A stretch of 29,565 nucleotides of DNA from Verrucomicrobiota bacterium (GTDB lineage: Bacteria > Verrucomicrobiota > Verrucomicrobiia > Limisphaerales > UBA1096): contig QOAX01000252.1 in assembly GCA_003972865.1 (NCBI GenBank), positions 1 to 29,565 on the forward strand, written 5' to 3'. The notes beneath the pieces are model-generated. The model worked only from the letters and a program-made list of their open reading frames with translations. It had not been told where the DNA came from and ran no database searches. A program made the translations under genes and the position numbers. This document shows positions 8,706-16,709 of the stretch, in pieces. How positions within the stretch are numbered: position 1 is the stretch's first letter; each line of letters starts with the position of its first letter.

Positions 8706-10235
8706 GTGAAAGCATTTAAAATGACAAGGTCTCTTCTTATATGTTTTTTGTTATTGATCGTCCTGTGTGTCCAGTCGGCTTCGGGGGAGGCGAAAGATTC
8801 CACCGCGGTTGATATTGCAGATCGTCGTGAGCTTTTTATCGATCGATATCTGGTTGAAGCGCTTGAGGGAGAGGCGCGCCAAATTCTTCATCACCCCGTG
8901 CCTCGTGAAGTCGTTCTTGTATGCGATCGCCCCTGGGAGGGAAACGGCCTGAACTACGTGACGGTTTTTCAGGATGGAGATTTGTACAAAATGTATTATC
9001 GCGGGGGGGATTATGATCGTGGTGTTACATCGCTGCATGAGCAGGTTTATTGCTTGGCCATCAGCAAGGATGGAGTCAACTGGGAGCGGCCGAATCTGGG
9101 GCTGGTCGAGTTTGGAGGGTCGAAGGACAATAATATTTTGCTCACAGAGAAAGACGAGGCGTTGGGTTACATCTGCCATAACTTCAGCCCATTCCTGGAT
9201 TTAAATCCTGAAGCGCCTAAATCAGAAAGATACAAGGCTGTCGGTGGTGGTCCCCTGTTTCCCTTGGTTTCGGCAGACGGAATCCATTGGAAAAAAGCGA
9301 GCGACGAGCCGATCATTACTCAGGGTGCATTTGATTCCCAGAATCTCGTTTTCTGGGATTCGATCCGCGGGGAGTACCGGGCTTATCATCGTCAGTTCAG
9401 GAGTGGGCGTGATATTATGACGGAAACTTCCAGGGCTTTTTCCTCAGGTTGGACCAAACCGGTCTTCTTGGAGTACTCACCGGGTCGAGGAGGCGAACTA
9501 TATACCAATCAGATCACACCATATGAAAGGGCCCCACATATTTTTCTTGGTTTTCCGACACGATACGAGGACAGGGGGCTGAACCCGGCAACGCGTCATT
9601 TACCCCAGTGGGAGTATCGCCAACTGCGTAGTAAAATTTCCAGGCGTGAGGGAACGGCCGTTACCGAGGGGCTCTTCATGTCCAGCAGGGATGGTGAGCA
9701 TTTTCATGTTTTTCAGGAGGCATTCGTTCGCCCTGGCTTGAGGACGCGGGACAGTTGGTTCTATGGTGACAATTATCAGAACAACGGGCTGGTGGAAACC
9801 AAGTCAACTATTGCGGAGGATGCTCCCAATGAACTCTCCATGTATTTAACTGAGGCAACACTGCAAAATGGCAAACCGGCAAAGCTCCGCCGTTACTCGC
9901 TTCGAATGGATGGATTTGTATCCATTAACGCACCCATGAAGGGTGGAAAACTAATATCCAAACCAATCCGGTTTTCCGGCAGTAAAATGTCGTTGAATTT
10001 TTCAAGTTCCGCTCGAGGCGGAATACGCGTCGGCTTCACGGATCAAGAGGGTAAACCGCTGGCTGGGTATTCGTTGAATGACTGTCCCTGGATTTATGGG
10101 GATTCCCTGACTCGTAGGGTGGAATGGGTCCAATCCGATGAGATCATTGACAACGTGGATTCCATTACGGGGCAGCCTGTTAAATTGGTTTTTGAATTGA
10201 AGGATGCAGATCTTTATTCGTTCAAGTTTGACTGA
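8706..10235 (+). CDS. Secreted beta-propeller-like protein (glycosidase-superfamily-like, function unknown)
   Basis: Translation starts at the GTG at 8706 or, in frame, the ATG at 8721; both give a basic start, a hydrophobic stretch (LLICFLLLIVLCVQ) and an ASG-type signal-peptide cleavage site. The mature protein starts DRRELFIDRYLVEAL, a pattern I recognise from Planctomycetes/Verrucomicrobia exported proteins. Repeated blade-like units follow (YKMYYRGG, ISKDGVNWERP, YRAYHRQF, MSSRDGEHFHVF), resembling five-bladed propellers of the GH32/43 superfamily. I could not confirm the three acidic catalytic residues, so glycosidase activity is uncertain. It lies 118 bases after the first prepilin gene and overlaps the second by 32 bases. 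Likely envelope or extracellular carbohydrate binding or cleavage. Confidence 0.75.
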   Translation: MKAFKMTRSLLICFLLLIVLCVQSASGEAKDSTAVDIADRRELFIDRYLVEALEGEARQILHHPVPREVVLVCDRPWEGNGLNYVTVFQDGDLYKMYYRGGDYDRGVTSLHEQVYCLAISKDGVNWERPNLGLVEFGGSKDNNILLTEKDEALGYICHNFSPFLDLNPEAPKSERYKAVGGGPLFPLVSADGIHWKKASDEPIITQGAFDSQNLVFWDSIRGEYRAYHRQFRSGRDIMTETSRAFSSGWTKPVFLEYSPGRGGELYTNQITPYERAPHIFLGFPTRYEDRGLNPATRHLPQWEYRQLRSKISRREGTAVTEGLFMSSRDGEHFHVFQEAFVRPGLRTRDSWFYGDNYQNNGLVETKSTIAEDAPNELSMYLTEATLQNGKPAKLRRYSLRMDGFVSINAPMKGGKLISKPIRFSGSKMSLNFSSSARGGIRVGFTDQEGKPLAGYSLNDCPWIYGDSLTRRVEWVQSDEIIDNVDSITGQPVKLVFELKDADLYSFKFD

Positions 10236-10944
10236 GCAGTCACGGAGAAGATGCCAAGGGTTTACGCTGATCGAACTTTTGGTCGTCATTGCCATTATTG
10301 CTGTTTTGGCATCCCTCCTCCTCCCTGCCCTGGCCCAGGCCAAGGAACGTGCTTTGCGTAGTAATTGCCTGAGTAACATTCGACAGCAGGCAATCGCCTT
10401 GACCTTGTATGCAAATGACTTTGACGATTTGCTGCCGATTCGTTCGGTTTTTTCCTATTCGCTTTCTCCGGACAACAAAATACCCAGGAGTGAAAAACAG
10501 GCACTGGAATTTCTAACCGGCTTGGGAAAACTTTACCCTTCTTACTTACCAAGCCCAAGGGTGTTTTACTGCCCCTCGTTGAGAACCAAGGAGAGCATCA
10601 ACGTGCAGTATGATGGACCTTATGGCTGGCAGAACAATTTCCCGCTGCACACGACTGGGGGGAGTAATGGTATTAATTGTGGTTACATCTACTTGTTTGA
10701 CAGTGATTTCCAGAACTCAAAACGTTTGAGTGAATTAAGCACTCAGGCATTGAGCGCTGACTTTTTTCCTCTCGGTTTTGGCGACTTCTGCCATTTGGCA
10801 GGCTATAATGTAGCCTATGGGGACGGACACGGGGCTTGGTATCCTGATAAAGCACGTGAAATCGCCCGAACCACGGGGAGTGTTGGATCGAACGATCCAA
10901 TCAACCGGTTGTGGTGGCAACGTTTTGCTGAAGTTTCGAAATGA
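10204..10944 (+). CDS. Prepilin-type N-terminal cleavage/methylation domain protein (second copy)
   Basis: The product is up to 246 residues, with a basic leader (RRRCQG), FTLIELLVVIAIIAVLASLLLPALAQAKERA, and a C-terminal AYGDGHGAWYPDKA segment equivalent to the FVDGHAD motif. The prepilin-peptidase site has the normal Gly before Phe. The ATG at 10204 lies inside the end of the preceding secreted-protein gene; an in-frame TTG at 10228 is an alternative start giving a more typical short leader. It is not a tandem duplicate of the 7778-8587 gene: the cores outside the signal helix differ. Presumably membrane-anchored, with the secreted propeller protein as a functional neighbour. Confidence 0.87.
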   Translation: MQIFIRSSLTEQSRRRCQGFTLIELLVVIAIIAVLASLLLPALAQAKERALRSNCLSNIRQQAIALTLYANDFDDLLPIRSVFSYSLSPDNKIPRSEKQALEFLTGLGKLYPSYLPSPRVFYCPSLRTKESINVQYDGPYGWQNNFPLHTTGGSNGINCGYIYLFDSDFQNSKRLSELSTQALSADFFPLGFGDFCHLAGYNVAYGDGHGAWYPDKAREIARTTGSVGSNDPINRLWWQRFAEVSK

Positions 10945-10983
10945 TGCTGATCTTTTTTGGGATAAAACTGAAGGCCAATTTTC

Positions 10984-11466
10984 ATGCATCGTAAAAAGCA
11001 ATTGATATTGCTGCTGGTTGTTGTGACAGTAGCTTTGTTCTTTATCAAAAAGACACCGACTTCCGGTCGTCCTGAAGGTCAGCTTTGGTTTTACAACGAG
11101 GTAACTGGGCAACTCTTTTCCGCTTCAGATTTAAGCATCCCACCCGTAGAAACGGTTTCAGGACCCGGTACCGGCGTCCGGGCATGGGTGTTCTCGTGTG
11201 GCGACTGCTCAAATCTGGATGAACGGTTTATTGGTTATCTGGAAAAAATGCACCCCGACGCAAAACGTTTGATGGATGAAGAGATCGCCAAAACAGGTGC
11301 AAGCACGGGGGTCGGCAAGTTGCTCGACAAATATGCTGCAGGGATTCTCGTTCGATCCCCGGGCGGATCAAATTGGGTTCCCCGCATGAGTTCAGCCGGC
11401 CAGGCCATTATTAGTAATTCCCTAACCAGTGGAAATTGCAGCAACCCAAAACCATGCCTGCCTTGA
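10984..11466 (+). CDS. Small membrane-anchored hypothetical protein with CxxC motif
   Basis: The 160-residue product has a basic start (MHRKKQ), a single hydrophobic segment (LILLLVVVTVALFFI) and an exposed domain. That domain begins GQLWFYNEVTGQLFSASD and contains FSCGDC and two further Cys near the C terminus (SGNCSNPKPC). I recognise this layout as a recurrent small protein in Verrucomicrobia-like genomes, often beside prepilin-type genes, but know no function. It follows the second prepilin-like gene by 39 bases in the same direction, so it may belong to the same transcript. The four clustered cysteines could form disulfides outside the membrane. The coding call is good; the role is unknown. 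Confidence 0.7.
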   Translation: MHRKKQLILLLVVVTVALFFIKKTPTSGRPEGQLWFYNEVTGQLFSASDLSIPPVETVSGPGTGVRAWVFSCGDCSNLDERFIGYLEKMHPDAKRLMDEEIAKTGASTGVGKLLDKYAAGILVRSPGGSNWVPRMSSAGQAIISNSLTSGNCSNPKPCLP

Positions 11467-11604
11467 GGGTATTTACCGGGGAGTTGCCCTTGTTGGACTT
11501 CAAAACAGGAGCGCATGGTTGATTGTTAACACTTCCGCTTGGTCGCCTCCGAGGTTGCCTTGGCCAAGTGCTGTCGATAGCTTGCCATTCGCTGACTTTT
11601 TTTC

Positions 11605-12102
11605 ATGAAAAAATCAATAGTTCCTGTTTTGTTTTTCGCGATCAGTTTAGGTGCGGTTGCCGGTGATTGGCCGCGTTGGCGTGGTGTCAACCACGATGAC
11701 ATTAGCCGTGAGACCGGCCTGCTGCAAACTTGGCCAAGCGAAGCACCTGAACGCATCTGGCTGAGTCGCGATATTGGCATCGGCTAATCGGCGCCGTCGG
11801 CGGCTGAGGGAAAACTGTTCATTCTTGGTACCAGTGACGGCAAGGAGCGTTTGTTTGCCAAGGAGGGCAGGGGTGGACAGCCACGCTCTGGACAGCCGCG
11901 CTGGGCGGCATCCTCACCAACAACTGGGGGGTACGGGCCGCGCGGAGCCACAACGGTGGACGGCGACCAGGTTTATGCGCTGGGGGCGAAGGGCGGTTTG
12001 ATATATGCGCCAATGCCGGGGATATGGCAAGGTGAACTGGTGGAGGATCTTGAAGGGAAAGTGCCCGGTTGGGGTTACACCGAGTCGGTATTGGTGGATG
12101 GC
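11605..12102 (+). pseudogene. Remnant of a PQQ-type beta-propeller repeat protein (BamB-like), disrupted
   Basis: The start encodes a signal peptide followed by AGDWPRWRGVNHDDISRETGLL, the typical opening of exported PQQ-like propeller proteins. An in-frame TAA at 11785 interrupts it, after which the same frame resumes with GKLFILGTSDGKER. Between about 11870 and 11925 the homologous peptide (TLWTAALGGILTNNWG) is in another frame. The original frame then returns with YGPRGATTVDGDQVYALGAKGG and VPGWGYTESVLVDG. Thus there is one nonsense change plus two compensating frameshifts, and similarity ends near 12102, leaving about a third of a normal gene. What follows is unrelated sequence leading to the arylsulfotransferase-like gene. 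This is gene decay, unless sequencing error explains the indels. Confidence 0.75.
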
Positions 12103-12247
12103 AGATTCCGGTTGAACCACAACCCGTCAGCGTTCAGGTGGTGGAGTGGGTTGGTTTACTTCCGATCAGCTTTCAAGCCTGAGCCTCAAGCTTGTGAAAT
12201 TTCTTGTTCCGAAGCCTTTTTCTCTCCACTCTTTTCGAAAGACAATC

Positions 12248-13330
12248 ATGAAGACAAAATACTCTTTATTCAATTTAAGTAAATTAAATAAATGTTACCC
12301 GGCAGATATTAAGCTAATCTGCAGCCTGTTAAGTGTTGGATTGTTTTTTTTGAGCCTTTCCCAATCTAGCATTCAAGCTTCAGAGCCTTACCCCGGATAC
12401 ACATTGTTCTCGATTGGCAGGACTGCTTATCTTTATGACATCAACAAGAAAAAAGTTCACCAATGGGAAGTTTCAGAAGGTAGTATTCAAACATCCCCCT
12501 ATTTGTTGCCTGACGGAAGTGTTCTTTTTCCACTAAACAAAGGTGGGTTTACTTTCCGACCTGGAGGAGCTCATCCCAGTGGCACGTTTCAAAAAATAAG
12601 TTGGGAAGGTGAAGTGTTGTGGGATTTCAGTTTCTATGGAGATAATTTCACTCCTAGTTACGATGTTGAACCAATGCCGAATGGTAATATTTTGGTATGT
12701 GCCGGCTTTGAGGAAAGAAGAAGACCTGGAAAATTATTTGAGATAAAACCCATAGAAAAAAACGGAGGCAAGATTGTTTGGGAATGTAATGTATCAGAAA
12801 AACTCGGTGATCTAGTTCAGGGATATATCAACAGTGTTAGTTATAATCCATCACTCGATCAGGTAATGGTAAATATACAGGCTCCCGGCAGGACCATGGC
12901 CATCTTTGACCACAGTAATTCCAACGCCAACCTTGTTTACAAGTGGAATCAAGGTTTTTCAGGTCGACTTCACGGTGGTTGCTGGGTTACGGACCGATAT
13001 CTTGGTACCAATATTCAAATCCCAGATGCAGACAAAAAATTAATGCGCGTTGGTAATATCATTACCGTAAGCAATGGGGACGATGAAGTGGTTGAAGTTA
13101 ATCCTCAAATTAATAAGAGAGTCAAAAGCTTTAAGTATGAGTTTTCCGACCACCAAGGGAGTGTGCAGAGATTGCCCAATGGCAACACTCTGATTGTCAG
13201 TGGATACTCAAAACAAATCAATGAGTTAGATAATAACGGTAAAATCGTTTGGTCTTTGGAGACATCAGAAAGAATATCTAGAGCATACCGCTACGGACTA
13301 AAATATCAAGGCGTCCTTACCAAGAATTAG
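12248..13330 (+). CDS. Arylsulfotransferase (ASST)-like exported beta-propeller protein
   Basis: The frame is open from 12146, but the ATG at 12248 gives the sensible start. The 360-residue product then has a hydrophobic export segment (LICSLLSVGLFFLSLSQ) and an ASEPYPGY cleavage region. Propeller-type motifs follow: YDINKKKVHQWEV, SPYLLPDGSVLF, ISWEGEVLWDF, YDVEPMPNGNILV and DHQGSVQRLPNGNTLIVSG. These match the bacterial arylsulfotransferase-like family, which transfers sulfate between phenolic compounds or acts as a binding propeller. The His usual in the HxDxxPLPNGN motif appears as Tyr (SYDVEP), so classic activity is doubtful. The gene is noticeably AT-rich compared with most of the window, which suggests recent acquisition. 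Exported, probably periplasmic. Confidence 0.72.
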   Translation: MKTKYSLFNLSKLNKCYPADIKLICSLLSVGLFFLSLSQSSIQASEPYPGYTLFSIGRTAYLYDINKKKVHQWEVSEGSIQTSPYLLPDGSVLFPLNKGGFTFRPGGAHPSGTFQKISWEGEVLWDFSFYGDNFTPSYDVEPMPNGNILVCAGFEERRRPGKLFEIKPIEKNGGKIVWECNVSEKLGDLVQGYINSVSYNPSLDQVMVNIQAPGRTMAIFDHSNSNANLVYKWNQGFSGRLHGGCWVTDRYLGTNIQIPDADKKLMRVGNIITVSNGDDEVVEVNPQINKRVKSFKYEFSDHQGSVQRLPNGNTLIVSGYSKQINELDNNGKIVWSLETSERISRAYRYGLKYQGVLTKN

Positions 13331-13410
13331 AAGATGCGGCGATAAGATATCAGATTTTGGTTGTGTGATAAAATAATCTCATTTGTCCATTGTTCACTCT
13401 GCCAGGACAA

Positions 13411-13971
13411 CTACAGTTCATCCTTAGTTTTTCCGCCGTGTTTAAGGAGCAGTGAAGCAGTCTCGCCGAATGAGTAGTTCATCGGTGTATACCCTCCATC
13501 ATCCTGAGCATTTACATTCGCACCACTAGCAATGAGCAGTTCGGCAACTTCCACATGATCTCCGTAAGTTGCCTGATGCAAAGGAGTTCCTCCACCCTTC
13601 TCTCTAGCATTTACATCCGCACCTTCGGCGATAAGTAACTCGGCGATTTCTCTGGATCCAACCGAAGCTGCTTCCGCCAAAGGAGTACGACCCCACTTTG
13701 TTTTAGCATTTACATCCGCGCCTTTTTCAATCAGCATTTTAACAACTTCTCTGCTAGCTCTAACCGCAGCTATGTGAAGGGAAGTATCTCCATACTTATC
13801 TTTTTCATTTACATCAGTTCCCGCATCAAAATGGTTTTTAATGGCTTCAACGTTTCCCTTTTCAGCTGCTTCATGAATTGAGATACTTGGTGTTTTGAAC
13901 GTAGTTTGACTAGCAGACTGGCACCCCACCAACAGCACGGCTGCGATTGTTGTGAGTAGGAGGTGTTTCAT
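13411..13971 (-). CDS. Ankyrin-repeat lipoprotein
   Basis: The 186-residue product begins MKHLLLTTIAAVLLVGCQS, a lipoprotein signal peptide with lipobox LVGC (lipidated Cys at residue 17). About four ankyrin repeats follow, with the repeating pattern GDTSLHIAA / GRTPLAEAA / GGTPLHQAT / GGYTPMNYS and GADVNAK, GADVNAR and GANVNAQ linkers. Ankyrin repeats bind other proteins; here the protein would hang from the inner or outer membrane. It is convergent with the arylsulfotransferase-like gene and lies in the same AT-rich block. There is no clear operon partner. The function is protein binding only by family; the partner is unknown. Confidence 0.92.
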   Translation of the reverse strand: MKHLLLTTIAAVLLVGCQSASQTTFKTPSISIHEAAEKGNVEAIKNHFDAGTDVNEKDKYGDTSLHIAAVRASREVVKMLIEKGADVNAKTKWGRTPLAEAASVGSREIAELLIAEGADVNAREKGGGTPLHQATYGDHVEVAELLIASGANVNAQDDGGYTPMNYSFGETASLLLKHGGKTKDEL

Positions 13972-14060
13972 GGTATTTAATATCGGCCTTTCGAACTCAT
14001 TATCTCAAATTCCTTTGAGCTTTTAATTGTTCACCTGTCTTTCCCACATGTCACCCGGAT

Positions 14061-14088
14061 GGGTGCATTATCGGGGCACCCGTTTTTT
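14061..14088 (+). terminator. Possible intrinsic terminator next to the sulfatase stop
   Basis: GGGTGC at 14061-14066 pairs with GCACCC at 14076-14081, with a 9-base loop, followed by a run of six T on the plus strand that reaches into the sulfatase stop codon. The T-tract orientation fits rightward transcription, although the nearest rightward gene ends at 13330. In the leftward direction the same hairpin lies just after the sulfatase gene but lacks a U-tract. The structure is clear; the direction of action is uncertain. Confidence 0.4.
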
Positions 14089-15454
14089 ATTTCGGCAAGC
14101 ACTCCTTCAACAACGCATCGCGCCGTTTCCGGAGGTCGTTGAAGAGCTCGGGGTGTTGTTCCTTGAGGTCGGCCTTCTCGTGCAGGTCCTGCGCGAGGTT
14201 GAAGAGGTGCTGGTCGCCCTTGGAAGTCTCCAGAAATTTCCAGTCGCCCTGCCGCAGGGCGGTCCAGGTGCCGCGCTTCAGCTCTGCGTGGGAGCCGGTG
14301 TGCCAGAACAACTCGCGCGACGGCAGGTCCTTCTGGATGCCGGTGAGGATGCCCGTGATGTCCTGCCCGTCAAGTTGGTGGGCCGAGTAGTCGACTTTGG
14401 CCAAGGCACAGAGGGTTGGAAAAAGATCCAGCGCGCTCAACACCGCGTCGCTCGTACTGCCGGCCTCGATCTTGCCCGGCCAACGCATCAGGCACGGCAC
14501 GCGGATGCCGCCCTCGAAGAGCGTCGCCTTCTCACCGCGGAAAGGTTTATTGCTCCCGCCAAATTCATAATCGCCGCCGTGGTCGGTCATGAAAATGACC
14601 AGCGTATTGCGCTCTTGCCCGTTGGCCTTGAGGGCGGCCAGTACGCGGCCGATTCCGTCGTCCAGGTTCACCACCTTGGCCGCGAACGCCCGCCGGATGG
14701 GGGCCTTGATGTGTTTTACGCGGCCCAAGTCTTTGGGGTGGGGCTGCATGATATTGACGGCCAGTTTCTTGGTCGGATCCCAGCCTTTACCGAAGTGTGG
14801 AGCGTTATAGGCCAGATGTAAGAAGAAGGGGCGCTCCTTCTTCTGGCGTTTGAGGAAGCTGACGGCTTTATTAGTGATGAGCTCAGTGGCGTAGCCATAT
14901 TCATCGACGTGTTTCTCGCCGTGATACCAGTCGCGCTGGTTGCCATAGTGCATGGTGTAGAAATCAATACAGCCGCCCGTGTGGCCGATGAATTCGCTGA
15001 ACCCGTGGCGCGTGGGGAGAAACTCCTTCGCCCCATGCCCCAGATGCCATTTGCCAATCAGAGCGGTTTGATACCCCGCGTTTCTCAGCAGTGCCGGGAA
15101 AATCGTCTCGCCCTTCTGGATGCCGCGGTCCTTGTCGTCCAGGAACATCAGCGCGCTCAACAATCCATCGCGCGACCGCGTGGGAAACTGCCCCGTCAAC
15201 AGCCCGAAGCGTGAAGGGGTGCAGATGGAGGAAGCGACATACCACTGGGTAAATTTCATGCCGTTTTTGGCCAATGAATCAATGTGGGGCGTGGCGATTT
15301 CACTGCCGTAAGTGCCCACGTCGTTCATGCCCTGATCATCGGTGAAGATGAGCAAGATATTGGGACGGGCTTTGTCTTGGGCTTGAGCAGCAGAAAAACC
15401 CTGACTGGCAAAGCCAATCAGGGCCCATAGAAAGAAAACCAAATGCCGGCGCAT
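14087..15454 (-). CDS. Sulfatase family protein (Cys-type, formylglycine-dependent)
   Basis: Starting at the ATG at 15454 (an in-frame ATG at 15472 is also possible) gives 455 residues with a signal peptide (LVFFLWALIGFASQ, cleavage near AAQA). The mature part starts KARPNILLIFTDDQGMND, the paired Asp that bind the metal ion. CTPSR near residue 78 is the C-x-P-x-R site where Cys becomes formylglycine, followed by the supporting motif GKWHLGHG near 135. Later landmarks are TDHGGDYEFGG and a C-terminal substrate-specificity region. It is an exported hydrolase of sulfate esters, most often on sulfated polysaccharides. An anaerobic-type or FGE maturase must exist elsewhere in the genome. It is monocistronic as far as seen. 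Confidence 0.93.
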   Translation of the reverse strand: MRRHLVFFLWALIGFASQGFSAAQAQDKARPNILLIFTDDQGMNDVGTYGSEIATPHIDSLAKNGMKFTQWYVASSICTPSRFGLLTGQFPTRSRDGLLSALMFLDDKDRGIQKGETIFPALLRNAGYQTALIGKWHLGHGAKEFLPTRHGFSEFIGHTGGCIDFYTMHYGNQRDWYHGEKHVDEYGYATELITNKAVSFLKRQKKERPFFLHLAYNAPHFGKGWDPTKKLAVNIMQPHPKDLGRVKHIKAPIRRAFAAKVVNLDDGIGRVLAALKANGQERNTLVIFMTDHGGDYEFGGSNKPFRGEKATLFEGGIRVPCLMRWPGKIEAGSTSDAVLSALDLFPTLCALAKVDYSAHQLDGQDITGILTGIQKDLPSRELFWHTGSHAELKRGTWTALRQGDWKFLETSKGDQHLFNLAQDLHEKADLKEQHPELFNDLRKRRDALLKECLPK

Positions 15455-15611
15455 AATGCCGACTCTATACACTTTCTATACACGATGGCAATATTTTACC
15501 TGACGTGTATATAGAAAAAGATCAATATTAGAAGGGGTAAAACGCCTATCCCTTGAATTTCTTGCGACCAGACAGGCGTTGTGGTGCAACGTCAATGTCT
15601 ACAGGGGTAAA

Positions 15612-15842
15612 ATGAATTTTCTGACAGGATTCAGATTTCTTAGCATTCAGCAACTATGCTTTTTGAGCCTTTTACTTCCCTTCAGTTTGCAATTCAGCAC
15701 CCGTCTTGCCGCCGTGTTTGCGGAGAAGCAAAGAGCAAACTCTTCGTGCGACGATTCGTATCCCATCATTCAGTATCCGCCGGAAGTGAAGAAATTGGAC
15801 AAACTTTTTTTAGAACCACTAAATCTCACTGGCGACCAATAG
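15612..15842 (+). CDS. Possible small exported protein, or truncated N-terminal fragment
   Basis: From the ATG at 15612 (AGGGG sits 8 bases upstream) the frame encodes 76 residues with a hydrophobic segment (LCFLSLLLPFSLQFSTRLAAVFA) that looks like a signal peptide, then about 40 polar residues. No domain is recognised. The stop lies only about 37 bases before the tRNA-like end of the first long repeat. The ORF may therefore be the 5' remnant of a longer exported protein cut by the event that created that junction. It could also be chance coding. Confidence 0.35.
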   Translation: MNFLTGFRFLSIQQLCFLSLLLPFSLQFSTRLAAVFAEKQRANSSCDDSYPIIQYPPEVKKLDKLFLEPLNLTGDQ

Positions 15843-15879
15843 AAACCATTTCCAGCCACTATCTGCCACTATTTACCAC
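15843..15879 (+). repeat. Short iterated GCCACTAT units before the tRNA-like end
   Basis: GCCACTAT occurs twice (about 15855-15862 and 15865-15872) ten bases apart, followed by TTACCACG directly before the tRNA-like T-arm. Spaced short direct repeats beside a tRNA-type core are what recombinase arm-binding sites look like, but the units are short and only two are clear. Confidence 0.3.
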
Positions 15880-16041
15880 GAGGGTTCAATTCCCTTCACT
15901 CGCTCCACTTCTCCACCCTTTCATCTTGAACGGTTTATCACAACGATAGAGTAGTGGAGGCTCCGCTTCTCATAAAACGGACTCAATGGGCAAATCTGAG
16001 ATCTGACGCTCCAACTCAGTGCTCTGATCTCCGGGTTTCTG
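15880..16041 (+). repeat. Long direct repeat copy 1: tRNA-Gly-like 3' end plus conserved hairpin region
   Basis: Bases 15880-15907 have the form of a tRNA-Gly 3' end: T-stem GAGGG, T-loop TTCAATT, CCCTT, acceptor strand CACTCGC, then TCCA. No 5' half of a tRNA precedes it. The following ~130 bases share roughly 80 percent identity by eye with copy 2 at 19831-19977. At 15998-16031 an imperfect 13-bp stem (one mismatch, one bulge, 7-base loop) starts GAGATC and ends GATCTC, and copy 2 preserves it. Tyrosine recombinases commonly use tRNA 3' ends as attachment sites, so this is a candidate att junction with one element end. No recombinase gene is in the window. Confidence 0.65.
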
Positions 16042-16108
16042 AAGCCTCGTTTGCCGCAGATCGATCACTGGCGTACAAATTAAGGATCAGCACAATCGGC
16101 TTGAGTTG

Positions 16109-16672
16109 TCAGGGCCCTTGAATAATTAAATCGCTGATTTGGCGGGGATTTACTTCTGACACATACTTGTTGTGCGCCCTTACCCAAATGTCCTCAAAAA
16201 TTCCCACTGGCCGATCGTCCCCCATCAAGCGTCTTCTTTGTTCAAAACGGGTTAACGCAACTGAAACGTTGACCTCGAGGTATATCCTGTAATTGAATGT
16301 GATTTTTAATTGTGGCCGGAAGATGAAAATCCCTTCCACAATGAGTATTTCATTTTTTGCCGCAGCTATCTCAACCGCTTCCCTTGCTTGTTGAAAGTCA
16401 ATGATTGACTCGTAATATCGGTCAAAATCGTTTTCATTCCAGTTGCCTGAAGCAAAGGCACGGTAGGTTTCCTTTTCAACTTTCGGGTCATTGAAATCAT
16501 CAATATGAAAAATCTCATTGTTGATTTCAGACTGCTTCAATCGGCCCGACAGGTCCCTGGCCAAGGTGGTTTTCCCGGCGCAATCGATTCCGTTGATGCC
16601 AATGATGTAGGGCGTGTTTTGTTTTTTGTCCCGTACGTAATTGGACTTGATGATTTCGAATGTGCTTTCCAT
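16109..16672 (-). CDS. Uridine-kinase-like P-loop kinase
   Basis: The 187-residue product contains IIGINGIDCAGKTTLARDL at residues 23-41; GIDCAGKT at 28-35 is the Walker A loop. FHIDDFNDPKVE near 55-66 matches the D-D-F substrate-binding region of uridine and phosphoribulokinase relatives. EILIVEGIFIFRPQ near 107-120 resembles the Walker B strand, and TRFEQRRRLMGD the lid. It probably phosphorylates a small alcohol or nucleoside in the cytoplasm. It is the last gene of the leftward operon with the phosphatidyltransferase (37-base gap) and the cytidylyltransferase. Its inferred role is phosphorylating the headgroup alcohol before CTP activation; nucleoside salvage is the alternative. Confidence 0.78.
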   Translation of the reverse strand: MESTFEIIKSNYVRDKKQNTPYIIGINGIDCAGKTTLARDLSGRLKQSEINNEIFHIDDFNDPKVEKETYRAFASGNWNENDFDRYYESIIDFQQAREAVEIAAAKNEILIVEGIFIFRPQLKITFNYRIYLEVNVSVALTRFEQRRRLMGDDRPVGIFEDIWVRAHNKYVSEVNPRQISDLIIQGP

Positions 16673-16709
16673 GACTGACTGGCGTGCCTCCAGAAAAGTC
16701 TACAAAACT

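Noticed and set aside
14027..14821. A plus-strand open frame opposite the sulfatase
   Set aside because: The minus strand carries the full sulfatase signature; the opposite frame has no recognisable motif.
15880..15907. A functional tRNA gene
   Set aside because: Only the T-arm and 3' acceptor strand are present; no matching 5' acceptor strand or anticodon arm occurs upstream.
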